Position numbers and translations under genes: made by a program
In this document: piece after piece, positions 36,301-46,320 of the stretch
How the letters are laid out: every line of letters starts with the position of its first letter
Numbering within the stretch: the stretch's first letter is position 1
The notes under the pieces: generated by a model
Databases searched by the model: none
Told to the model about the DNA's origin: nothing
What the model saw: only the letters and a program-made list of their open reading frames with translations
Source: Cyathus striatus
Taxonomy: Eukaryota; Basidiomycota; Agaricomycetes; Agaricales; Nidulariaceae
DNA length: 64,000 nucleotides
Direction of reading: 5' to 3'
NCBI GenBank assembly: GCA_025738555.1
Contig: JAOVFP010000011.1
Coordinates: 3,472,001-3,536,000, forward strand

Positions 36301-36956
36301 TCTTTGATTATCTGCACCACCTGATCGAATATGCCTGGGGGAATAGGGATGTTTCTGAGGACCCATGGTACGTGTTCGATGGTGGGTATAACTACGGGAT
36401 CAAAGTATTCATCGCTAAATTTCCCTTTTTCTTCTTCTGTCCAGGCAAAACCGTTTTCCTGTAGTCTTATGAGCTCGTGTACCAGTTTTTCCTCTTCTGG
36501 CCATAGAAAGTTGTCCGGGTTAATGTTCATTTCATCCTTCCGTTCCTGGGTGTAGCGTTTTCCCGGCACAAAATCTGGTGGGTGCACTGGTAGTTTGGGC
36601 ATATCGGCGAGAGGGTCTGATGGTATTCGCCTGACAATACGAAATCGTTCTGGGAGGGTAGTTGCTACTGGTTTGATCCGGTTCGCAACTTTCTTGTAGG
36701 CATATGAAGCTACAAGTTCGTAGTTTTCAGCTACGTCTTGTAGTGCGGATAGGGATACTTCAAAAATGTCTGCAATAAATCTTGGTGGGTCGAACCTTTT
36801 GGATGCAAAGCATATTGGTGATATCATTGAGCAGTTGTCTTGTGCTTTTTGATTTGCATATAGCATTATCGAGGGTTTGTCTTGTCCCGGAGGGTCTGTT
36901 CCGGGTTGGTGAATAGGTCCGTCTCCTCGGGATATCCCCGAATCATCGACTTTCAA
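33396..36956 (-). pseudogene. pol (RT-RNase H-integrase) with two TGA stops
   Basis: One continuous frame of 1187 codons is broken only by TGA at 35123-35121 and 33554-33552. The reverse transcriptase shows the CYGIFDLFVGFDQRTL region and FVDDV. RNase H shows AVDSSWMGVGYVLLQ, the E of AKLELYGLF and TIETDAKYI. Integrase follows the first stop, with an HHCC zinc-binding part (HDKLGH ... CHECQ), then D in HIDTM and D in SDNAPQF. Where the third catalytic residue (Glu) is expected the sequence reads ANGIIKCRHFD, so it seems replaced by Lys. After the second stop the frame runs 52 more codons (FRLVPYHIRDPKK, then acidic) to TGA at 33398-33396. Pol lies in the -1 frame relative to gag and has no ATG at its start. 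Confidence 0.85.
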
Positions 36957-39625
36957 AAATCCTCCTGTAAACTATTCGTTTGCGCAGTTCCTCCTGCGTG
37001 CAGGATATTTATGTTCTGTAGTTGTTTGGATTGATAGCGTCGGCGCGCAGTTGTGGGTACTGTGATAACAGTATGAGTGTTGGGGTCTTGGAGTACAAGA
37101 TGCGTGTCTCCATTTATGAAATGGTGAATACTAGCTTGTGTTAGCTTGAAAAATGGAAGTCCCAGAAGCATGTCGTACGATGCTTGTGGAACTACTTGTA
37201 CTTGGACATAGAAGTTGGACGATCCGATAGACATTTTAAGGTCTGCAAGCATTCCCAAAGTCGAGCTTTTAGTAGTGTTTGCTGATTCTGTTTCTAGGAC
37301 ATAGTCAGATCGCAGGGGGAGGCCTAATTTCTCCCAGATGTCCTGTCTTAGGCCGATAATTTGTGACCCATTGTCAACTATTGCTGTTATGGGGATATGG
37401 CCGTCTAACATAACAGATACTTCTCGTAGGTCTTCCTTTTTGTTGGCTACGATTTTCCCTGTAGTCTGACTGGTTGTTCCGACAGCATTGACTGATACGG
37501 CGTCTGAGATATATACTGAGTTTTGTGCTGCCGTATCCATTGCAATTCTTCTGCTGCTGCACATATCCTTTATGTGCTTTCTAAGTTCCGGCGCTACTGC
37601 GAATAGTTCTTCTTGCGTTAAGGTAACTGTACTTTCTAGGTCTTTGGCTAATACCCTTTTCAGGGTATCTTGGGATTCAATTGGCGCTGCGTAGCGATAC
37701 TGGGGCTGGTTATTGGAGGCATCGTTATTACTTGGTGCTTGCTTTGCACTGGTTTTCTTTTCTTCTTCCGATTTGCTTCGTGTTTTAGGTCCTTGATAAG
37801 GAGCACTTTTGTTCTTATCCATGCGCTTGCGTATGTCGTTAAGATCTCGTTGCGCCTGGTTGGCTAGGGTTTCCAGGATCGGAATACGGTCCATATCGTG
37901 TTGTGTGAGCGGTTTTTCTTCATCATCTGCATCACTGCTTATTTCTTCTATGCTGGCAGTCATGGCTTTCTCGGTTGGGACTTCCCATGAGAACTGATCT
38001 GCTTTGGCAATAGGGACTGCTTCGACACAATTAGTCATAACTTTTTGAGCATGAGCGATGTTTTCGGTGCGTCCCCTGTTCCAGTTGTCCAGGCATTCTT
38101 TGATATTTGTTCCTTGAGCCAGCTTGTTAGTGATACGGATTCCTTCTGGTGAGAGGACCATATTTCCTCGTCCGAGTTTGCACAGTCCTTTCTTTTCGTA
38201 TTCTGCGATATATGGGCAATTTGCTATTATATGTCCTGCCTCTGAGCAAAATAGGCATCCGTTAAAACGTGATGAGCTGCCTGGAGTCTCAGTATTGGTG
38301 CGGGACTTCTTTTTGTCTTCTTCTTTGGCTAATGCCAATACCTTTACTGCAAGGGTTTGCGCCAAAGACTCAGAGTTCATGAGACGCTCAATGGCTGTCT
38401 CGTCGTAGTAGTTTTTGGAGACTGACGCTTGGTTTGCTTGTATGTTGTTGGCCTGGGGTAGGTTCGGATTTTGTCCTTGCGCCGGGTACGAGTTCATGTT
38501 GTATCCTTGATTCTGGTAGGGCTGTGGGCCGAAATTTTGGGGGTATCCGGAGGCCATTTGGTTTTGAATTCCTTGGTTATAGCCTGTAATTTGTGGTACT
38601 GACATGGCCTGGTTTTGTCTGTATGGTTGTTGCTGTTGGTTGTTTAGAGCATATCCTTGCATTGGTTGAATTTGGGGTACTTGGTTATATGTGGGATATT
38701 GTGAATATGGTGCTGCAGCTGTCTGTGTGTACGGTTCGTAACCAGGGTATTGGATTGGTTGGACAGGCATTCCGAACATTTGTGCACCACCACCCATTGT
38801 ACCATCATTTGGTGGGAGGAGGTGCATGGCTGCTTGATATATTTCTTCAAGCTTCCATGGTTCGTCTAGTTCGTGCTTGGGTTCCAACATATGTAACTCG
38901 TTTCTGATTCTTGCTCGGAATTCGATAGGGAAGCCAGTCATGAAGGAATTACTTATTTCCCTGTCAGTGACTTTCCCCTTTTCTTTGAGGTATTCTGCAA
39001 AGGTCAGAAATCCTCTATAGTATTCGCCCAATTGGTATCTGCCTGTCATTACTTTTTGTGATTGGGCAGCGCAATAATATTCGAGATCTATGGTGGTATA
39101 CTTCTTTTCGCCATCGCATCCTGGGTATAGTTTTCTAATTTCTTCCTTGAATTGTTCCCAGTTATTGCGGACGTTCTTTGTGCGTACACGCCACAAATCT
39201 TTGACGCGCTGGTCTAGGTATTCGAAGGTCCACTGGATTTCTTCACTATCGGTGAGTCCGCTTGCAACTGCAAGATTATGAATGCGTCTGAAGAATCGAT
39301 CCAGAGTTACTGGACTGCCGTCAAATGATGGTGCGGCTTTTTCTCCGGGCGATGGCATAGTTCTGCGTGCCCTTGGGAGTGGCCCTTGGACATTGCTCTG
39401 TTCTTGATATGCATCCTCGTCCATGGTCCATTCCACTTTGCGAAGGTTTCCTACGCGTTCATCTGGATCAAATTTTACGTTGGGTCGAAAGGTAGTGTTG
39501 GGTGGTGGAGTTGACTGAGATGCGCAATCCAGAGGAGTTACGTTTTCTGGGTTAATAATGTTCGGGTTGATAGGGTTTGAGATTGGGCTTTGTCCCGTTC
39601 CATTGTCTGGGATAATTCCTGACAT
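36953..39625 (-). CDS. gag-protease polyprotein of the Ty3/gypsy element
   Basis: The 890-residue open frame has a capsid-like region (SFDGSPVTLDRFFRRIHNLA, then FEYLDQRVKDLW), a Gln/Asn/Tyr-rich linker and a zinc knuckle CLFCSEAGHIIANC (CX2CX4HX4C) at about residue 450. Near the C-terminus lies a retropepsin-like domain (TAIVDNGSQI, later MLLGLPFF), where DNG stands in place of the usual D[S/T]G. The gag stop overlaps the first pol codon: GAT TTT TGA sits on a run of five T, where a -1 slip re-pairs perfectly and enters pol. The frame is fully open, unlike pol. Confidence 0.88.
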   Translation of the reverse strand: MSGIIPDNGTGQSPISNPINPNIINPENVTPLDCASQSTPPPNTTFRPNVKFDPDERVGNLRKVEWTMDEDAYQEQSNVQGPLPRARRTMPSPGEKAAPSFDGSPVTLDRFFRRIHNLAVASGLTDSEEIQWTFEYLDQRVKDLWRVRTKNVRNNWEQFKEEIRKLYPGCDGEKKYTTIDLEYYCAAQSQKVMTGRYQLGEYYRGFLTFAEYLKEKGKVTDREISNSFMTGFPIEFRARIRNELHMLEPKHELDEPWKLEEIYQAAMHLLPPNDGTMGGGAQMFGMPVQPIQYPGYEPYTQTAAAPYSQYPTYNQVPQIQPMQGYALNNQQQQPYRQNQAMSVPQITGYNQGIQNQMASGYPQNFGPQPYQNQGYNMNSYPAQGQNPNLPQANNIQANQASVSKNYYDETAIERLMNSESLAQTLAVKVLALAKEEDKKKSRTNTETPGSSSRFNGCLFCSEAGHIIANCPYIAEYEKKGLCKLGRGNMVLSPEGIRITNKLAQGTNIKECLDNWNRGRTENIAHAQKVMTNCVEAVPIAKADQFSWEVPTEKAMTASIEEISSDADDEEKPLTQHDMDRIPILETLANQAQRDLNDIRKRMDKNKSAPYQGPKTRSKSEEEKKTSAKQAPSNNDASNNQPQYRYAAPIESQDTLKRVLAKDLESTVTLTQEELFAVAPELRKHIKDMCSSRRIAMDTAAQNSVYISDAVSVNAVGTTSQTTGKIVANKKEDLREVSVMLDGHIPITAIVDNGSQIIGLRQDIWEKLGLPLRSDYVLETESANTTKSSTLGMLADLKMSIGSSNFYVQVQVVPQASYDMLLGLPFFKLTQASIHHFINGDTHLVLQDPNTHTVITVPTTARRRYQSKQLQNINILHAGGTAQTNSLQEDF

Positions 39626-39837
39626 GATTGGAGATGAAGTGTTGGACTCGTTAAGGGTGTAATCTGGATATGCAAGGAGGTCTTCGACTTCGGATAGTGA
39701 GCCGAATGATGAGTTTTGTGGATCGTTAATTGGTAAACGTAGTTCTTGCGAGAGGACTCGTGTCGGTTTTTGTTGAACTGGTGATTTGTTTCCTTCCGGT
39801 CTTCGTGAGATTTTGAAGTTTCAAATCGAATGAAGCC

Positions 39838-39855
39838 CCCTCGCGGTGGGCTCCA
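39838..39855 (-). other. Primer-binding site
   Basis: Three bases inside the 5' LTR the element reads TGGAGCCCACCGCGAGGG, the complement of a tRNA 3' end (the TGG pairs with CCA). The primer tRNA was not identified. Confidence 0.75.
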
Positions 39856-39858
39856 AGT

Positions 39859-40616
39859 TGTAAGGTTAAGTGCGGTTGTCGATGTGTAGACTTGAGTTAG
39901 TTTGCGAGCACGGTTGCATCCGTCAACCGTTGCACTTCGTCGATTTGATTTGAAGTTATGCTTGTTGTTATGAGATGATAGTTGTAGCTTTGAAGACTTG
40001 AATCAAACTACAACCAAGAGAGAGATATGAGTAAACCAGAGTGAATACGATAAGCTTTGGGAAATAGAACTGATTAAGGGCTGCTCAATCCTAGAGCCAC
40101 TGACCCTTAACACGACTGGATGAGGATAGGAATAGATGTAATGGGGTGTATTTCACTGAGGGACAGGTAGCTAGCTACAGAGGGGTTTATATATGTAAAT
40201 ATCTAAGTGAGTCATATAAAATTTAAGTAGTAAACTATAGTAAAGAAAGACATAGCTTTGAGGAGATGCGTGCGGCAATGTGTGTTAAGTGTTGTCGCTT
40301 TTCTGCCATTGTCGATTACTGTGTCCGATTCCGTGAGTGTCGTCCGAGCCGAATCGGGATGTTTGATTTCGGGGTTGTTTGGTTCTGAGGGTGATGGTTG
40401 GTCCGGCACGTGACTTGTTGGTTTTGGAACGCGTCGACTTTGGTGGAATATCTTTTGTATTCTTCTGACCTCATCGTTCTCCATTTTCGATCTGCTTTGT
40501 TCGGCATGCGCGCATAATGTATTGGTAGGTATTTTCTATTGTATTGTTTGTTATGACTCTGATGAGGGCTACGTATTCTAGGTGATTTCATGTATAGACC
40601 ACTGTCAGGTCTTACA
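39859..40616 (-). repeat. 5' LTR of the Ty3/gypsy element
   Basis: 758 bp, differing from the 3' LTR at four positions by eye, two close together near 39931-39940 and two near 40561-40601. All are C/T or G/A changes within CpG. It should contain the promoter for gag-pol transcription. Its LTR-internal open frames are not considered genes. Confidence 0.92.
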
Positions 40617-40620
40617 TAGT

Positions 40621-41000
40621 GGAAGAGGGAAGAAATAAGGCAGGAACTGCCAGGCATTCTTCCCCCCACAGATAGGGTGGTATACAGACAAGAATCAGAA
40701 ATATTTACAAGATGTTTTTGGACACTGAATTACATACCAAGTTTGCTGAATTGAAAGCTGAATACCTTGAACTTTGAATACCTTGACACATTCTAAGAAT
40801 AAAACTAAGTTAAACTGATCTATAAATAACTTGTTCTATTTTTGAAATTGAAATCATTGCGCCCCTCAAACTAACTGAACTTACACCTCAGGATTTGAAT
40901 ATTATTATTGTATTTGGAAATTCTATTCTAAGTACATAAGAATTACTTAACTCATCTCGTGACTCAACATAGTCCTATCTCCCAACGAGACCGGCCTAAT
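40621..41000. other. Right flank of the retrotransposon, CpG-poor then CpG-rich
   Basis: No gene is recognised. Bases 40621-40857 contain no CpG, continuing the left-flank composition. CpGs reappear at about 40858 (GCGCCCC), marking the edge of the next island. Confidence 0.45.
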
Positions 41001-43260
41001 ACCACCACTCTTACCCTCCTCCCCAGCCCACTAAATACAGCCGCGTAGCTTCCTCCACTTGGCGGCTTCGAACGCGACATTTTCCTCCTCCCCGGCCTCT
41101 CAACATCCTTCACACGTTTGCGCAGCTGCTGAGCAGGGAGCACGAGCGAGGTCAAAAGATAACGTTGGGGCACAATGTTGCATAGACAAGGAGTTCATTC
41201 GTTAAGGGCCAGTGAGCGGAGGGTAAAGGTGCCGGGGCACGTTATCTGCAGACATAGGACATTGCTAGAAAGGTAATCAACTGTAAACATAGCATCCCAC
41301 GAAATAAACTGAATGGCATACATCCCAGCCATCCTAGACTCGAGTTCTCTCCTAAAACCTCCTCACGAGCTCCAGCCCTCCAGCTCGCACCCTGAAAGTC
41401 CCGCATAGCGTTCGAGGTTCTTCACCTTCCGATCCAGCTGCTTCGCTTACACGTTCGCCAGCTCCAGGGAGCAAAAAGTACGAAGGGCGGAGGAGGCAGT
41501 AGCGTCGCCTAGTGCAAGATGGCACTTTGCTAGTCGGAGACGTATTTTCGCGTTTGAGTGAGGGAAATAGAGTAAGGGCTGCGTTACAGTCTTGGACTGC
41601 GGCGAGGAAGCGTTTCGGGGATATATGCAATGCGGTCTAGGGAGAGAGGGAGTTAGTAAGGTTAAAGCGAAGAGATGGAAACAATAGGACGAAAGAAGTA
41701 TATGGCAAGAAACCAGCTGTAGAGTTTTATCACTCTATCACCAATGGCAAATAGCTCTAATGAATGAACTGGAAAGATCCGTCGCTCAAGACCCCCGGGC
41801 CCAGCGACAAGGACATGCCCATAACGGAGCCATTCTCATACGAACAGAGAAAGACATAACGCTCTGTAAGCCATTGCAGCTATTCTCCATAAATATTACC
41901 GGGGTAGGAACATGGTCTGTCTCTCTTTCGTGGAGCTCCCTAATACACTCAGGAACGTCGAAAAGAGGGGGCCTGAGGACAAGAGCCCGTCCTTCTGCAA
42001 TGCATCCTTCGACGCTCACATAAAGCTTTCGTCGCGATACAAAGGATCTCAACCATGAACATAAATGCGGCCAAGGGAAGGCAGGAGCATCCAGCACAGG
42101 GATTGTGAGTGTTAGGGCCCACAGCTGCGAGTCACATGTAACAGCGACCATGGCATGTTCCCAAGTCAACGCCGTCCGAATATGCTAAAGTGCACGCCGT
42201 TGTGCTTAGAATACCTAGCCGCTCATCAGGCACTACGACATCACACCACATAGTTGACAAAAGGCAGGAATGGGAACTGAAACAGCCCCGCGAGAAGGAA
42301 AGATAGAAAGGGCTTGGTGGAGAATCGGAAAAAGGTAAAAAGTGCCCTGATCAACGAAGGCTGCGGAACACGAGATTGATGCAGACGTAAACCACCAGGT
42401 CTTCACTCGTAAAGTCACAATAAGAAAATAGACCGCATGACAGCACATATCCTTGATACGATGGCACAAATAACAGTCTAGGGTGAAGATCCTTGCTATG
42501 GCAAGGCTTTCCCAATGTCATACGCAATATGCTGCCAGAATGGCTAATCCCAACCGTGAGAAGCCAGCACTCCACGCTGCCAGCGTGCGTGGCTCAGAAA
42601 GAAACGAGGGCCATTGCCCGTAAAAAACATTGTATCGTAGAGTGGATGAACCATCGGGCGTTCCACTCCCACACCTTCGCCATCACCCCAGACAACGATA
42701 ACAGAGATAACGGAGGACTCGCAACTCACTGATAGCCCTAGAATACAGTCTCCTCCTACCTCCGCGCCTTGAATCGTTTACCTTCTTGATCAAATCGGCC
42801 TGCTTCGCCTTGTCTTCCAGTATTTGCAGCTGCTCCTTGTGCACGAGCAAAGCAGGTGTTGAAGCAGGCGACGAAGTGCCGCGTCGCCGAATGGATCTAT
42901 GCAAGGAACGCACGCAGCAGATCAGCAAGCTAAGTCAAAGTGTAGAAAAAGACCTAGGTAGTCACCTTCTCCGTTCCTCGTTCGTTAGAGCTGTCGAGAA
43001 TATCAGGAAGAGCTTGAGCAGTACTACATCTCCTCCTAATGGCAGCCCACGATGTGTTTCTACTGGTTGTCCTCGGTCTCCGGGTCTTGAGCAAGTACAA
43101 GGGCTAAAAGCTGGAGAAGGGAGGGGAAGAGAGGAAGAGAGGAAGAGAGGAAGAGAGGAAGAGGGTGTATCATTGACGGATACACGAGCTTTTGCAGAAG
43201 GATGGCTAAGGAGTAGAGTCATGCCACATAGTCACAGCCTTGAGAATGAGTGTGGTTGAG
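41000..43260 (-). pseudogene. DNAJC7-like relic, N-terminus to TPR4
   Basis: On the minus strand the upstream region and N-terminus lie at about 43260-42950 and the TPR1 exon at about 42899-42731 (QLQILEDKAKQADLIKKVND). The intron-1 spacer follows (42730-41640), then the TPR2-3 exon at 41637-41350 (SPKRFLAAVQDCNAALTLFP). A TPR exon at 41215-41040 reads PAQQLRKRVKDVERP. Frameshifts follow each recognisable segment. It keeps the TPR2-3 exon that the 1192-3383 copy lacks. The last TPR and J-domain exons are absent from the DNA next to it. Confidence 0.7.
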
Positions 43261-44640
43261 AGTAGCCGAGGACATGCTAGGACATGGCGGGAGAGAAGGA
43301 AACATTGTCGGCATCGGGAGCACACCCTGTTCCCCCCCCCAAACGAACAATTGATCTCACAGTCAACAGTCACGTGAACATACGCGTTCAATGCATCAAC
43401 AAGCTTTAAACTTAAATTAAACGTACTCAACACACCCATCACCACCAGCGCCGTCCACCTCTCCCCTCCCCACCCCTGCCGCTCTCCCCTGTTCCACGCC
43501 CCCTTCTCCCGCCACCTATCCCTTCAGGACTCGGAGGACTCTCGGCAGAACACCCCACGCCGTCCACCAGTGCGCGGTGCTGCAGCCCCCCCCCCTAAGA
43601 ACGAGCAACACCGAAAAGAAAATGCACCGGGAACAAAAGCGGATGGAAAGTAGACGCCGATGACGACGAGGGAGGAATACGGCGGGAAGGGTGGTGCGTA
43701 CAGCGTTGGCCAACGACTCAAGTGGCGAGCGCGGTGGGGGGTGGCAAGTGTGGTAGGGGATTTCAGAGGATAGTGGACGTGTTAACAGGGTGACTACCGC
43801 AGAGGCTGAGCTAGCCTATAGAGGGTATAGTGTAAGCGAGACCGGGACTTACGTATGTAAGTAGCACCGGCTTGCTGAGCGCACTTGCTCTGGAGACATT
43901 TTGTATTGTAATTGATCTAAATCTACTTGTGCTTATTGTGTAGTCTTAACATTTTACTTCCCAAATGAGTACAATTATAAAGAGATGTTTTGAGAATGTT
44001 ACAATAATACCTTTTGTATCAATACTGTGTACTTATGTGAATTACTACTAACTAGTACTAAGTGCTTTGTATTCGCACTTCAATTTGTTTGACTTCAATC
44101 TAATCAACCTTGTTACTAATTATTTGATAGCGTGAATCATGATTATGTAAGTGTTTGTACATCACTTGGCAATGTCAGGGGGGGGAGTAAGGGAACTTTT
44201 CAGACCTGAAGGCCGCCAGGATTGATACAAATCAGAGCCAATATTCAATGAAATGGTTAAGTACATTTTAGGATGTGAAGAAACAAGACCAGATATGATG
44301 TTCAGACGAATTATCTATAGTAGAGTCGATATTCTGAGCACTTCAAGTTTGAGTTCATGAATTTTTATATTACAAGCCCTTGGTTGAAACTTGGTTGAAA
44401 CAATCTACAGTACATCATTTGTGGCGCCTCTAGGTCAAATTTCACATCAACCAGCGACCCTATTAATTCCCTCCGATGTTCCTCAGCCGCAGCGTTTCCT
44501 CTTATGATTGAATTTGAATCCGCCGACTCTCAGCGCTTCAGCTCTAACATCAGCTCTGTCAGAAATATTCAGTACGGATAAACAAGATTATAAACTGCAA
44601 AGATCGTACAGAATGATCAACATCAACTTAAAAACCCTAA
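43261..44640. other. Upstream DNA of relic, then AT-rich spacer
   Basis: Up to about 43340 this matches the upstream region of the 1192-3383 copy. No gene is recognised in the rest; CpGs fade after about 43900. Confidence 0.4.
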
Positions 44641-44649
44641 TCCCACAGA

Positions 44650-44658
44650 TATATAAAG
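44650..44658 (+). promoter_or_regulatory. TATA box of the DUF6534-like relic
   Basis: TATATAAAG lies about 75 bases upstream of the ATG at 44729, consistent with the start of the gene relic there. Confidence 0.4.
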
Positions 44659-44728
44659 CTTCTGCGTCCGAACATACGGGGAGTTTCGCCTCCCACCCAC
44701 CCCATTCTCGGTCATTTACACAACTGTC

Positions 44729-46320
44729 ATGGACGACCAAACACCGATAGATTTACCAAAAACAGCATTGAAGTTGACATTCGAAGGGACGTTTGGCGCG
44801 CAGTTGGTAGCTTCAATGGTAAATGCAAGGTATATTTTGATTTTCTGCACTGCTGAAAATTATATTCTTGACACCTCGATATCCTACAGTGTTTATGGTG
44901 CTGCCATGGTAAGAGCAGATACTATAAAGCTTTTCAACACTTTGAAGAAATCCATGATAGACATTTGTGGCAAAATATTTTAAATATCACTCGAACAGTG
45001 ATACAGCTGTCGTGAAGGGGCTGGTTATCCTACTTGTGTACATTCCCATTACTCCATGCCAGCATCTACTAACATGTTAGTCGGTTACTATATATGAAGG
45101 GCTTTAGCAACTCTAGAAACGACGTGTACCTCTTATCAAACGTATGATAACTTAATCTATAAGTTCGGAAAGGAAGATCAGTTAAATGTGATTCCAAGGT
45201 ACGCATTTGCTTCTATCTTCTTAACAATAAACAATAACTTATTCTATGGTGAACAGATCTGCTATGGTATGTAAATGTGAAATAGCCATACTGCACGTAC
45301 CAATTTTTGTACAGGGAAAATATGTAGGTGTTGTAAGTCCATGCGTTATTGTACACTGCGATCGATGTCTTATACGATTTCATTCAGTATCTCACTGCTT
45401 TTATTGCTCAGCTGTGAGTTTGCAACAAATTCTGCTACTGAGGTCCCATTGACATCTCCCGGATGATCCAACTTGCAAGGTTCTACGCAACTCGAATATG
45501 GACTCGTGAGCTATGTAGTTCACGTATATTTATCCAATATAACATATAATGACAGTTACTGGCTATTTTACAAAGCATTATCGACTTCTGACATATCCTG
45601 TGGTGGTATTGTCATTTATACAAGTCTGTGAGTTTTTGGCTATAGTGCTACTATCGCATCTAATGTAAATAATTGGAACTTTTACTACAACAGTGTCAGG
45701 GACAGGTGCGTTTGGCGAATACTATATAAAGGCAGGTTAATTTTCTTCTCCTTAGCGCAAGTATTCTTCATGTAGGTACTTTTCGTTACAAGATTCAACT
45801 AGCAAAGACAATAATCACTGTCACGCAGGGGATATGCGAAGACATTTCTAAATCTGAGATACATCACTTATATAACATTTGTAAGTCAGATACTTAAACT
45901 GCATACTTTGCCGTATTAATACTCCAGGTTAGAAATTGATAGTCGTTCAAGGGGTTTCCACCGCTGCCTGTGATGCAGCTATTACAGCATCCTTCTCATT
46001 CATATATTATAACAACCGTTCAGGGTTTAACTCGTACGTAAAGTTTGCTGTTCAACGTGCATACTGAGCTTAACTGGAATGTGACCTCAGCCCTACGCAC
46101 TCTCTTCTGAACAAGTTTATCCTTTATGCTGTGAACCGAGCTGCAGCAACAAGGTATAGTAGTTAATAAACACCTATAGTTAGTTTATATTCACATATGA
46201 TATTTAGTTTCTGCGCAATTATTTCCGTATTTATGGTACGTATGAGCTTCATTTAAATTTCGGACATATGATGGATGTAACAGGAGCTAGTTTTATTACC
46301 TGTCGGGGACATACTCGTAG
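44729..46320 (+). pseudogene. Decayed multi-intron membrane protein gene, DUF6534-like
   Basis: Fragments in order resemble the seven-helix fungal membrane proteins of the DUF6534 type, whose role is unknown. Exon 1 at 44729-44818 reads TFGAQLVASM before a GTAAAT donor. A YYKAF segment near 44930 follows. Near 45945 a stretch reads VQGVSTAACDAAITASFSYI followed by YYNNRSGFN, a family-like signature. Near 46100 NKFILYAVNRAAATSFCAII continues across a short intron to ELVLLPVGD. Several introns with GT-AG ends are plausible, but the frame is lost in the middle (stops near 45010) and I could not build one open model. A TATA box and a good start suggest it was once a normal gene. Confidence 0.45.

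Larger units (their letters stand above)
31214..40620 (-). mobile_element. Ty3/gypsy LTR retrotransposon, young, minus strand
   Basis: The element runs from 31218 to 40616 between TAGT duplications (31214-31217 and 40617-40620). It has two 758-bp LTRs, a primer-binding site, gag-protease, and pol with reverse transcriptase, RNase H and integrase in that order, as in Metaviridae-type Ty3 elements. By eye the LTRs differ at only four positions, so insertion was recent. It sits inside CpG-poor DNA but is itself CpG-rich. Pol carries two TGA stops and the catalytic Glu of integrase appears replaced, so this copy probably cannot move on its own. Confidence 0.92.

Noticed and set aside
36953..36956. 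Separate pol initiation at the TTG where pol opens
   Set aside because: No ATG is present, and the overlap with the gag stop on a T run fits frameshifting better than independent initiation.
29955..43260. Idea that the 30-kb and 41-43 kb co-chaperone relics are halves of one gene split by the retrotransposon
   Set aside because: Gene order would fit, but one half is CpG-free and the other CpG-rich, and about 1.2 kb of extra DNA would separate exons that are about 50 bp apart elsewhere. Two independent copies are more likely.
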